This document shows positions 1 to 6,609 of a stretch of DNA of 9,453 bases, piece after piece. The first letter of the stretch is position 1. Each line of letters opens with the position of its first letter. The stretch covers positions 1 through 9,453 of the forward strand of contig JADGCM010000062.1 of assembly GCA_015228995.1 (NCBI GenBank), read 5' to 3'. The position numbers were made by a program, and so were the translations under genes. This DNA comes from Magnetococcales bacterium (GTDB taxonomy: Bacteria > Pseudomonadota > Magnetococcia > Magnetococcales > JADGCH01). Below the pieces are notes generated by a model, which did no database searches, had not been told where the DNA came from, and worked only from the letters and a program-made list of their open reading frames with translations.

Positions 1-931
1 GTGGCTCTGCAGACTGGACCGCTAGTTGCTCACGGTAAAAACGGCTCATACGTTGTTCAATCTCACCACTACGTTGGATCAGCTGTTGCGAAAAATGGCC
101 GTCGTTGACGTAACGTTGCAAAATAGGGTGGCTACGATTGCCCATCATGCCGCTTAAATCATTGCCTGCAAAATGGAGCCACAGTACCCGTTTCGGCCGC
201 ATTGGTACCGCATATTCAATCAGAGATGCCAAGTTGAGCAACGGATCGTTGCCTCCCATGCCCAAATTAATGGTATGGGGAATGGTACGGCGGATATGGC
301 TGGCTAGGTCACGACCGTCTGGGATACAGGCCCCCTGGGTGTAGGAGTCACCAATCAGCATCAGCTCGGGCGCCCCACGCTGCCACAGCCCATCAGGATT
401 ATGGAAGCCATGACGGTCGGTATCGAAGATCATATAAGGGCCAACTTCATTGCAATAGACGATGCGGTGGTTGGGGGTATTGCCCAATATCAACCATTGC
501 TCCTGCTCCAAAGCCGTCACCAAACGAAAGAAGGGATGCACCCGTTCCGATGCCAAGCGCTTCTGCTCGTCCGCAACGACTTGGTTGATGGTACGATCGT
601 CGTAAGCGTAGCCAAACCGCTGCGCTGCTTGGGAGACTTTGGTTTCTAGCTGTTCGTATTGAATGATCAGCCACCCCTCAAAAAGGTAGAGGGGCAACAA
701 CAGCGACAACAATAGCGTCAATGCTAGGGCATGTATCGGCCGCCGCATCCAACCGATGATAGCGGTGAGTAGGGCAAAACCGCCGACCGGCAACAGATAG
801 ATCAGGGCCATACGATTGAAATGGGCCTGCAACTCATCGAATCGACCGACGACTATATAGCCCAATAATAGCCCTGCCGTGATGGCCATCAGCTGGATGA
901 GCCGCCGACAAACGGCATCAATACGGCTCAC
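1..931 (-). CDS. Membrane-anchored SGNH/GDSL hydrolase-like protein, C-terminus cut by window edge
   Basis: This frame is open for 310 codons from a GTG at 931-929 to the left edge, so the C-terminus lies outside. Three hydrophobic segments are visible at about residues 11-29, 41-61 and 66-90, followed by a soluble domain. That domain carries an SGNH block I motif (LIGDSYTQG, candidate nucleophile Ser196), a glycine-rich block II-like stretch (NLGMGGND, about 223-229) and a block III GND at 256-258. The block V Asp-His would lie beyond the edge. Family knowledge suggests an esterase or O-acetyltransferase acting on cell-surface carbohydrate; the substrate is not evident. The GTG overlaps the TGA of the preceding mod remnant (GTGA), and an in-frame TAG lies 10 bp upstream, so 931 is about the earliest start. 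An ATG at 889 is possible but has no Shine-Dalgarno and would cut into the first membrane segment. Hydrolase family is fairly sure, function is not. Confidence 0.75.
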   Translation of the reverse strand, partial: MSRIDAVCRRLIQLMAITAGLLLGYIVVGRFDELQAHFNRMALIYLLPVGGFALLTAIIGWMRRPIHALALTLLLSLLLPLYLFEGWLIIQYEQLETKVSQAAQRFGYAYDDRTINQVVADEQKRLASERVHPFFRLVTALEQEQWLILGNTPNHRIVYCNEVGPYMIFDTDRHGFHNPDGLWQRGAPELMLIGDSYTQGACIPDGRDLASHIRRTIPHTINLGMGGNDPLLNLASLIEYAVPMRPKRVLWLHFAGNDLSGMMGNRSHPILQRYVNDGHFSQQLIQRSGEIEQRMSRFYREQLAVQSAEP

Positions 932-1848
932 GACCGTGACCTATGCAACCGCTGGCTTGTTCCGACCCCAAATACCTTCATGACCTCATCGCCAAGGTGG
1001 TTAATCACCTTGACGGCAATGCGCCCTGAGGCGCCGAGGAAATAGGCATGACGCACAAAAAAGCTCTCTTCGTTGTAGTCGGTATCGATGAACCAGCAGG
1101 CAATCTCATCTGCCTTACCAGTTGTTGTTCTGTATACTATTTGACTGACAAGATTCTCATCCCCAAACACCTCATCCAGCAGCATTCGCACCCGATGGAC
1201 GTTCTCGTCGCCAATCTGCACAAAGATTGAGCCGCTGTCGGTCAACAGATCGCGGGCGATAGTCAGGCGGTCGCGGTGGTCGCGGTTGCCATCTTTGACA
1301 TCACGGCTGGTGGTAGACCACTGGAAATTGGAGTTGAACTTGATGCCGTAAGGTGGGTCAAGATAGATGCACTGCACCTTGCCGCGCAAGCCCTCGCGTT
1401 CGGCCAGCGAGGCCATTACTTGAAGTGAATCGCCCAAGATCATGCGGTTGGACCAGTGGGCGTCGTGCTGATAGAAGTCGGTGACCGAGGCCCCCTCCGG
1501 CAGGCCGTTGAAGTCGGAGAAAAGATCCATGGAGAATTGATGTTTTTTCTGGCCCTGGGCACGGGCCTCACTCTGCCGCTGCAAGTCATCAATCAGGGCT
1601 TTAGGATGAATCTTTTCCTGAATGTAGAGCGGTGGTGCATGAACAATCAGATCGGACCACTCTTGCACATCCTTGCCACGCCACACCAGCTGCGGGTCGA
1701 GATCGGGGTTGCGCCGTTCATAAGCCAGCCGGATGGGGCGCTTTTCCTCGTGACCCATGATCGACTGCAACTCAGCCGTGGGGATGTGCTTGCGGTTGGC
1801 CTCATCGTGGGTGAGGGTGGCAACCTGCTTTTTCGGTTCACGGGCCAT
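928..1848 (-). pseudogene. Internally deleted type III-like Mod (site-specific adenine DNA methyltransferase) remnant
   Basis: This open frame of 306 codons starts at an ATG preceded by GGGAG. Its N-terminal ~245 residues read as a Mod-type beta-class adenine methyltransferase: RRNPDLDPQLVWRGKD near 46-60, WSNRMILGDSLQVMASLAER near 132-151, the catalytic motif IV DPPYG at 164-168 and GSIFVQIGDENVHRVR near 206-221. Intact relatives are, from memory, about 900 residues or more. Here the text jumps from near residue 246 to what I recognise as the family C-terminus (IACWFIDTDYNEESFFVRHA, then SGRIAVKVINHLGDEVMKVF). Further joins appear at about 187/188 (after DVKDG) and 273/274 (FLGA to SGRIAV). 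The last 11 or so residues (GTSQRLHRSRS) do not look like the family. AdoMet motif I (FxGxG) and the target-recognition region are missing, so methylation is very unlikely. All losses keep the frame. Original role: methylating host sites against the cognate Res. The exact extent of each deletion is inferred from memory of the family. Confidence 0.8.
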
Positions 1849-1871
1849 GAGGGGACTCCCGACAAAAAATG

Positions 1872-2255
1872 CTATTGTTCTAGGTGCTTTGTAGATAATG
1901 GGTCACAGATGACTAGTCCAGAAATCCAGTTAAAATCCTTGGTGTTGCGTGTCCATAATTCCATATTATGCTCCAGTGCTGTGGCTGCTATGACAGAATC
2001 TCCCAAATCTATGCGGTGCTGTTGTCGCAGCATGATGGCTGTGTCCATAATTGGTAACGATAATGGGATCAATTGAGCCATGTCCAGCAGTCGTGTCAGA
2101 AAATGGATGTGTTCTGGTGTCAATTGGTGGTATCCAAGAACTTCTATGTAGCTAATGACAGAAACAGACAGCATTTTTCCATGCATTTGGCTGCGTAGGG
2201 CAGCGTGCTCTGGCAATGCTGCGTATATAAAGATGTTGCTATCGATAAGAATCAT
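1872..2255 (-). CDS. vapC: VapC-type PIN-domain toxin (putative ribonuclease)
   Basis: This 127-residue protein has the size and architecture of VapC toxins. The PIN acidic residues are all visible: Asp5 in ILIDSN, Glu38 in SYIEVLGY, Asp86 in DLGDSVIAATAL and Asp107 in NTKDFNW. VapC proteins are Mg-dependent endoribonucleases that cut specific RNAs, often initiator tRNA or rRNA, and are held inactive by the cognate VapB; the RNA target cannot be read from sequence. The ATG at 2255 lies 5 bp after the antitoxin stop (2261) with no strong Shine-Dalgarno of its own, which fits translational coupling and keeps toxin output tied to antitoxin. The mod remnant starts 23 bp downstream. The frame is uninterrupted and the catalytic set complete, so the toxin looks functional although both flanking R-M genes are broken. 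Base use is visibly more AT-rich than the dap genes, which suggests transfer. Confidence 0.85.
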   Translation of the reverse strand: MILIDSNIFIYAALPEHAALRSQMHGKMLSVSVISYIEVLGYHQLTPEHIHFLTRLLDMAQLIPLSLPIMDTAIMLRQQHRIDLGDSVIAATALEHNMELWTRNTKDFNWISGLVICDPLSTKHLEQ

Positions 2256-2260
2256 GTCTG

Positions 2261-2740
2261 TTATCTACCGGGTAAGGGACGATCTGTCCTAATTTCTTTC
2301 TGCCATTCCAAAGGATCCCCGAAAATTTCACCAATGTTTTTTTCAGCCATTTCTGTCAAAAGCTCAGCCATTCTAGTACCGTTCGGACGAGAGTCATTAC
2401 TTGCATCCGTGTCATAAATTTCCTCTCGAATCATGGGTTGCATGTCGCCATACTGGTCAGCCACATGGGCACGCAGTACTGCCAGTGGGCCGGAAAATTC
2501 CTTGACCGATTTCTGCGTGATCAGACAGCCCTCTTTAAGAGGGTAAGGATTATTCATCATGTCAGCCAGCGCTTTTTTGCTCTCTGCTGTCATCATGCGA
2601 TGCTGCGACTTGGGCCGATCTTCTTCCTGCTGTTTCAGACCATGCCGACAGGCTAAAAACCGGATAAAATCCAGTACCTCGACGGCTATCTCGTCCGGGA
2701 GTTGCTGGGCTTCGGTGTAAATCTGCTCAAGCGTGGTCAT
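2261..2740 (-). CDS. VapB/DUF2281-like antitoxin with an extra middle segment
   Basis: I place the start at the ATG at 2740, giving 159 residues, because AGGGGAG sits 9 nt upstream. The frame is open further up to 2794, but that would overlap the preceding gene deeply. The N-terminus (MTTLEQIYTEAQQLPDEIAV followed by EVLDFIRFL) resembles the DUF2281-type antitoxin dimerisation region. The C-terminus (NDSRPNGTRMAELL, then DPLEWQKEIRTDRPLPGR) resembles the toxin-binding tail of antitoxins paired with PIN toxins. The roughly 60-residue middle, with KALADMMNNPYPLKEG and SGPLAVLRAHVADQYGDMQP, is not something I recognise and makes the protein about twice the usual length. It may be a fusion of two antitoxin genes or an inserted domain. 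It likely neutralises the adjacent VapC and may repress the cassette. The 5' end overlaps the 67-residue upstream gene by 14 nt. Confidence 0.65.
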   Translation of the reverse strand: MTTLEQIYTEAQQLPDEIAVEVLDFIRFLACRHGLKQQEEDRPKSQHRMMTAESKKALADMMNNPYPLKEGCLITQKSVKEFSGPLAVLRAHVADQYGDMQPMIREEIYDTDASNDSRPNGTRMAELLTEMAEKNIGEIFGDPLEWQKEIRTDRPLPGR

Positions 2741-2930
2741 GGACATCATCTCCCCTAGCTTTGCTACTGATGTTTTCGATGCTTTCGTCAGCATCTATAT
2801 TTTGTCTCCATTTGGTATAGTCAAAAGGCTCTCTTTGGATGAGGGCTATAAATCTTTCCATCTCAATATTCCCTAAATACTGGGCAAGAATCTGAACGCC
2901 TTTTACTCTGATTTCTGTATCGGTAATCAT
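2727..2930 (-). CDS. Conserved small protein (67 aa) leading the toxin-antitoxin cassette
   Basis: The ATG at 2930 is preceded by GAGAGGTG at good spacing and overlaps the TGA of the res remnant as ATGA, a sign of translational coupling. The 67-residue product (MITDTEIRVKGVQILAQYLG, then IEMERFIALIQREPFDYTKW) has no membrane segment and reads like a conserved small protein of unknown function that I have seen near toxin-antitoxin genes. The N-terminal ~50 residues look folded and family-like, while the polar tail (SSKARGDDVHDHA) is less typical and overlaps the antitoxin start. It could be an accessory or regulatory member of the VapBC operon or an independent antitoxin-like protein. The function is not established, and I assign none. 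Confidence 0.7.
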   Translation of the reverse strand: MITDTEIRVKGVQILAQYLGNIEMERFIALIQREPFDYTKWRQNIDADESIENISSKARGDDVHDHA

Positions 2931-3520
2931 GGGAACACCTCTCTAATTGAAGCCAATAGCCTGTCAAACTCAGCCTGCATCTGGTAGCGGTCGGTCAGCT
3001 CGATTAGCCAATTTTAGGCCATACGGAAGATATTGGGGTTGGCCTGTTCATTGGCGCGCTGCAGATGGTCATGGGCCCAGCGTGCTGTTTTTGGGGCTAC
3101 CTCAGCCAGCCAGATGGCGGTTTCTACCGCTTCGAGTTGACAAAAAAACGGCCGTATACCCTGAAAGGGGTGGTGCCGCCAGTGTTGCAGCAGCCTTGCT
3201 GTCTCTGGAGTCACCTGCCAGAGACGTGGATCAGGGATCTGCCGCCAGTAGGCCACTTCATCACGGATTTTGTTGATGATGGGTGTGGGGTCATACTCCT
3301 GACTGCCGGTTGAAACCTCCTCAAACTGCAATCGGCTCTCTTTGGCGGTGGTGCCGCCACGGCGATGCGCCGGTTTGGGAACAGGCGTAACATAAGAGGA
3401 GACGCGACGGCTCTCTAGCAGGCGGCCGCTGGGTTGCCCGTCCGGGTCTAGCTCCCAGTGCCGGCTTGGACAGCTGTAAGGTCCATTCAGAACGGGTTGT
3501 TCAAAAAACGACCGGCTCAT
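2927..3520 (-). pseudogene. Gutted type III-like restriction endonuclease (BPTD_3080-type Res) remnant
   Basis: From ATG 3520 (a TTG at 3538 is also in frame) the first 168 residues match the N-terminus of BPTD_3080-type restriction endonucleases as I know them: FFEQPVLNGPYSCPSRHWEL, then YDPTPIINKIRDEVAYWRQI, then VTPETARLLQHWRHH and a helicase Q-motif-like RPFFCQLEAVETAIW. The frame stops with TAA at 3014-3016 after RMA, exactly where relatives continue as ALKLATGAGKTT, the Walker A. Past the stop, in the same frame, 28 codons include IELTDRYQMQAEFDRLL and end in TGA at 2927-2929; this resembles the extreme C-terminus of the same family. The helicase motor and nuclease, some 800 residues, are therefore missing. 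One extra C before the TAA would restore the codons for LKLA, so a one-base loss at or near the deletion join may have made the stop. ATP-driven cleavage should be abolished. dapD ends only 27 bp upstream. Confidence 0.8.
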
Positions 3521-3547
3521 CTGTTGGTTCAGTGTCAATCGGGCCCA

Positions 3548-4414
3548 TTAAAAATCACGCAGCAACTCGTTAATAGCTGTCTTGGCACGGGTCTGGGCAT
3601 CCACTTGCTTAACGATAACAGCGCAGTAGAGGTTAGGACCCGGCTGTCCGTTGGGCAATGGCTTGCCTGGCAGAGTACCAGGGACCACCACGGAATAGGC
3701 TGGCACGTAACCACGATAAATCTGGCCAGTGGCCCGATCAACAATAGGCGTTGAGGCGCCGAGGTAGACCCCCATAGACAACACCGATCCGGTTTTGACC
3801 ACTACCCCCTCGGCTACTTCAGCACGTGCCCCAATGAAACAATCGTCCTCAATGATCACCGGATTGGCTTGCAGCGGCTCCAAGACGCCGCCGATACCAA
3901 CACCACCCGACAAGTGGACATTACGACCGATCTGGGCGCACGAACCCACCGTGGCCCAAGTATCCACCATGGTACCACTGCCAACGTGGGCACCGATGTT
4001 GACGTAACAGGGCATCAAAACCACCCCTGGGGCGAGATGGGCGCCATAACGCACGGTGGCGGGGGGGACGACACGGATGCCAGCCTTCTCGAAATCATGG
4101 TGTTCCCACTGGGTGAATTTGAGGGAGATTTTATCGTAATAGCGATGATCTCCAGCACGTATGGTCTGCATGTGACTGAACTTAAAGTAGAGCAGAATGG
4201 CCTTTTTCAACCACTGATTGACGACCCAACCATGAATGGCATCTGGGTGATCTGGCTGTGGCTGAGCTACCCGTAACCGGCCTTTATCGAGCTCCTTGAT
4301 CACGCGCATCAAGACGATACGCGTTTCATCAAACGGTTGCGGTTGCAGTGTTTCTCGATGTTCCCATATATCCTCGACGGCTTGTTGTAGGGATTCTATC
4401 GACATTTTCTTCAT
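3548..4414 (-). CDS. dapD: 2,3,4,5-tetrahydropyridine-2,6-dicarboxylate N-succinyltransferase
   Basis: DapD transfers succinyl from succinyl-CoA to tetrahydrodipicolinate, making N-succinyl-2-amino-6-ketopimelate in the cytoplasm, a committed step of the succinylase branch to meso-DAP and lysine. The 288-residue protein (E. coli DapD is 274) has an alpha-helical N-terminal region (about 1-115, with WVVNQWLKKAILLYFK near 63-78). A left-handed beta-helix of hexapeptide repeats follows, about 118-247 (GAHVGSGTMVDTWATVGSCA, IGARAEVAEGVVVKTGSVLS). The start is ATG 4414, preceded by AAGGAGA at 5 nt; the frame stays open upstream to 4573, but that part lies inside dapC and reads as non-protein. The AAGGAG overlaps the dapC stop codon, so the two genes are translationally coupled. 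The res remnant follows 27 bp beyond the stop with no visible terminator, so the R-M/TA debris may be read from the dap operon. Confidence 0.96.
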   Translation of the reverse strand: MKKMSIESLQQAVEDIWEHRETLQPQPFDETRIVLMRVIKELDKGRLRVAQPQPDHPDAIHGWVVNQWLKKAILLYFKFSHMQTIRAGDHRYYDKISLKFTQWEHHDFEKAGIRVVPPATVRYGAHLAPGVVLMPCYVNIGAHVGSGTMVDTWATVGSCAQIGRNVHLSGGVGIGGVLEPLQANPVIIEDDCFIGARAEVAEGVVVKTGSVLSMGVYLGASTPIVDRATGQIYRGYVPAYSVVVPGTLPGKPLPNGQPGPNLYCAVIVKQVDAQTRAKTAINELLRDF

Positions 4415-4424
4415 GGTGCTCTCC

Positions 4425-5639
4425 TTATGGGGATGGTGATGATGACGGCGATTGGGTCTCAATACACGCTTTGATGCGCAGGATGCCTTCGCGATTTTGC
4501 TCCGGGGGGGCGACCATGGCCACCCGGATGAAATCATGACCGGGGTTGCGGCCAGCCTGGTCGCAGCGTCCAAGGTAGGCCCCAGGCAATGTCGTCACAT
4601 GCCAGTGGGCAAAGAGCTGTTGCGCAAAGCGTTCGCCGCCACCTGGAACGGGCAACCATAGATAGAATCCGGCTTCCGGTGGCCGAATATCACAGACCGG
4701 TGCCAAGATCGCCATGGCATCGTTTAGCTTCTGCCGGTAGAGGTCACGATTGGCCATCACGTGCTGTTCATCTTGCCAAGCGACGGTGGCTGCTTGTTGG
4801 ACAAAAGGCGGCGTTGCACATCCGGTGTAAGTACGAAGCTTAAAGTATTCCCCCAATAGAGTCGCATCACCAGCGACGAAGCCGCTGCGGGCCCCGGGCA
4901 TATTGGAGCGCTTTGATAAGGAATGGAACACCAAGCAACGGCGAAAGTCGTAGCGCTGCATCTGCCAAGCAGCCTGTAACAACCCTGCCGGCGGGGCATC
5001 GTACCAAATTTCAGAGTAGCATTCATCCGAGGCGATGACGAAATCGTAACGGTCCGCAAGTTCGATGATTTCAATCAACTGCGGCAGTGATAAGACGCTG
5101 CCGGTTGGATTAGATGGGGTACAAAGATAGAGCAACTTGGTGCGCTGCAGTAGAGATCCTGGCAGTGCGGCATAGTTGGGTAAAAAACCGTTGGCAGCAT
5201 CAGCCGCGACGTAAACGGGCTCGGCACCAGCGAGCAGGGTTGCCCCTTCATAAATTTGATAGAACGGATTGGGCATCAATACCACCGCATCGTTGCTACC
5301 GCCAGCAACCGCCTGTGCCACTGAAAACAGCGCCTCACGGGTGCCATTAACGGGTAGCACTTGGCGCTCAGGATCAATGCCCGCCACGCCAAAACGTCCC
5401 ATTAACCAAGAGGCAATGGCTTGACGTAAGGCAATGTCGCCACGGGTGGTGGGGTAACGAGCGATGCCGTCGTCAAGCGCCTGGGCCATGGCCTGACGGA
5501 TGAACGGTGCTACCGGGTGGCGCGGTTCACCAATGGATAGGTCGATGGCGCTCCTATCGGCAGGTGGTGTGACCGAACGCAGCAACAGGGATAATTTCTC
5601 GAACGGGTAGGGCTGTAACCGATGTAACAATGGGTTCAT
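4425..5639 (-). CDS. dapC: Succinyldiaminopimelate transaminase (PLP, class I/II fold)
   Basis: DapC converts N-succinyl-2-amino-6-ketopimelate and glutamate to N-succinyl-LL-DAP and 2-oxoglutarate, the step after DapD. The 404-residue protein has the class I aminotransferase layout: substrate-side IGEPRHP near 36-42, CTPSNPTG (Asn177), SDECYSEIWY (Asp205), the PLP Schiff-base lysine in HSLSKRSNMPG (Lys243) and a C-terminal carboxylate-binding Arg372 in FIRVAM. Length fits the family. The C-terminal tail (TQSPSSSPSP) is low-complexity and probably disordered. ATG 5639 is preceded by GGAGGAG about 10 nt upstream; the M14 peptidase stop is 20 bp further upstream, so both share a transcript. DapC is distinguished from other aminotransferases mainly by its adjacency to dapD and overall similarity; ArgD can do the same job elsewhere. 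Confidence 0.93.
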   Translation of the reverse strand: MNPLLHRLQPYPFEKLSLLLRSVTPPADRSAIDLSIGEPRHPVAPFIRQAMAQALDDGIARYPTTRGDIALRQAIASWLMGRFGVAGIDPERQVLPVNGTREALFSVAQAVAGGSNDAVVLMPNPFYQIYEGATLLAGAEPVYVAADAANGFLPNYAALPGSLLQRTKLLYLCTPSNPTGSVLSLPQLIEIIELADRYDFVIASDECYSEIWYDAPPAGLLQAAWQMQRYDFRRCLVFHSLSKRSNMPGARSGFVAGDATLLGEYFKLRTYTGCATPPFVQQAATVAWQDEQHVMANRDLYRQKLNDAMAILAPVCDIRPPEAGFYLWLPVPGGGERFAQQLFAHWHVTTLPGAYLGRCDQAGRNPGHDFIRVAMVAPPEQNREGILRIKACIETQSPSSSPSP

Positions 5640-5659
5640 GGATGATCATCTCCTCCAGC

Positions 5660-6532
5660 TCAGTGGTTCTTGACTTGCAGACGTAACCAGCTGATGAGAT
5701 CACCCCACACCTTGCGGCTATCGGCAGGAGAGAGCATGCGAGTGGCGGAGGCTAACTCGATGGTTAGTACCGGAATACCCATCTCCTCACCAGCATAACG
5801 ACCCAGAGAGCCAGGATAGGTGCCCATTGGTCGCAGCGGCAGGGGGCCAAGTTTTCGTGGGGGGGTCACCCGTGCCGGACCATCAAAATCGACCACTCCC
5901 AGCGGGGCATGTACCGATACAATGACATCGGGTGCAAAGGCACGGATCTCCTCCGCCAGCCAACGTGATTCCGGCTCGACCATAGCAGCGCTGCCGGGAT
6001 AGCGCCTGCTGTCGCGTTGGGTCTTCTGTTGCCAATAGGCTAGGCTTTCAGTCTGCCAGTCTCGGGTAGGGAAGTTTCGATTGAGGTCAACCCCGTGTTC
6101 ATTGACGCGTTGAGAGGGCTGATGGAGCAGGCCATCTGGGTTGAGTAAAGGGACGATACGCCAGTGAAACAGACCGCTGTGATAGCGCTCTAGCAGCCGC
6201 ATCCAAGCAAAAATCAAGCTGATCGAGGTGTACTCATCACCGTGCATACCACCGATTAACAGCACCTTGGCTTGTGGTGTTTTACCTGGGAGCGGCCCGT
6301 GTTCGCGCAATAGCAGAGGCCGACCGGATACCGATGTTCCGCTACTAGCAACTAACTTGCGTGCCAGACATTCAGCAGCCGGAACGCTGGAGAGACGGGC
6401 AGCGATTGCATGGCATAAGCCGCTGCTATCTGCTGTCCAACCCGTAGCGACGGCCAAGCCGCTACAGCACAATACCACAACGAACTGCAGCCACCTAATG
6501 GGGCGATATGACAGAAAAAAAAACCCAACCAT
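5660..6532 (-). CDS. Exported M14-family zinc carboxypeptidase, probable murein peptide (gamma-D-Glu-mDAP) amidase
   Basis: This 290-residue protein has an M14 metallopeptidase core: zinc ligands His97 and Glu100 in GGMHGDEYTS, the substrate-binding VDLNRNFP (Arg152) and the third ligand His208 in SVHAPLGVVDFDGPA. The catalytic glutamate is Glu259 in LTIELA. The SVHAPLGVVDFDG stretch is typical of enzymes of the MpaA kind that cut the gamma-D-Glu-meso-DAP bond of murein peptides. An N-terminal hydrophobic stretch (about 15-31, WLQFVVVLCCSGLAVATG) after basic residues suggests a signal peptide or membrane anchor, so it probably works in the periplasm, unlike cytoplasmic MpaA. It leads the operon with dapC and dapD, which fits DAP metabolism. 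Start ATG 6532 has only a weak GGA upstream, and a T9 run falls at codons 3-6, with another ATG (6537) in a different frame, so the true start is uncertain. Confidence 0.88.
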   Translation of the reverse strand: MVGFFFLSYRPIRWLQFVVVLCCSGLAVATGWTADSSGLCHAIAARLSSVPAAECLARKLVASSGTSVSGRPLLLREHGPLPGKTPQAKVLLIGGMHGDEYTSISLIFAWMRLLERYHSGLFHWRIVPLLNPDGLLHQPSQRVNEHGVDLNRNFPTRDWQTESLAYWQQKTQRDSRRYPGSAAMVEPESRWLAEEIRAFAPDVIVSVHAPLGVVDFDGPARVTPPRKLGPLPLRPMGTYPGSLGRYAGEEMGIPVLTIELASATRMLSPADSRKVWGDLISWLRLQVKNH

Positions 6533-6560
6533 TCCATACTCGGTTATAAATTACTATAAT
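6532..6560 (+). promoter_or_regulatory. Candidate sigma-70 promoter for the TPR-methyltransferase gene
   Basis: A perfect TATAAT lies at 6555-6560 and a weak -35 match (TTCCAT, 6532-6537) lies 17 bp upstream, about 50 bp before the ATG at 6610. The intergenic stretch between the divergent starts is AT-rich here (TTATAAATTACTATAAT), and its reverse complement also offers -10-like words (TATAGT) for the leftward M14-dapC-dapD operon. The -10 is good, the -35 poor, and the -35 would overlap the start of the divergent gene. Confidence 0.4.
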
Positions 6561-6609
6561 CGCAACCACCACCGACCGGTAGTGTAACACGATTTACTGG
6601 AAAGAACGA

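Noticed and set aside
1456..2076. Plus-strand ORF of 206 codons across the mod/vapC region
   Set aside because: It lies antisense to the mod N-terminus and the vapC C-terminus, both of which have recognisable motifs; its own translation has no family look.
2741..2794. Longer antitoxin start at 2794
   Set aside because: It would overlap the 67-aa gene more deeply, and AGGGGAG is well placed for ATG 2740.
928..3520. A working restriction-modification system
   Set aside because: Res lacks the helicase and nuclease core and has an internal stop; Mod lacks AdoMet motif I and the target-recognition region.
928..3550. Insertion sequence or tRNA attachment site bounding the island
   Set aside because: No transposase, terminal inverted repeats, target duplication or tRNA gene could be seen at either edge.
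4415..4573. N-terminal extension of dapD upstream of ATG 4414
   Set aside because: It lies inside the dapC C-terminus in another frame, and a strong AAGGAG sits just before ATG 4414.
6582..6590. GTGTAACAC inverted repeat as an operator in the divergent intergenic region
   Set aside because: Arms are only 4 bp, too short to support a regulator site without conservation data.
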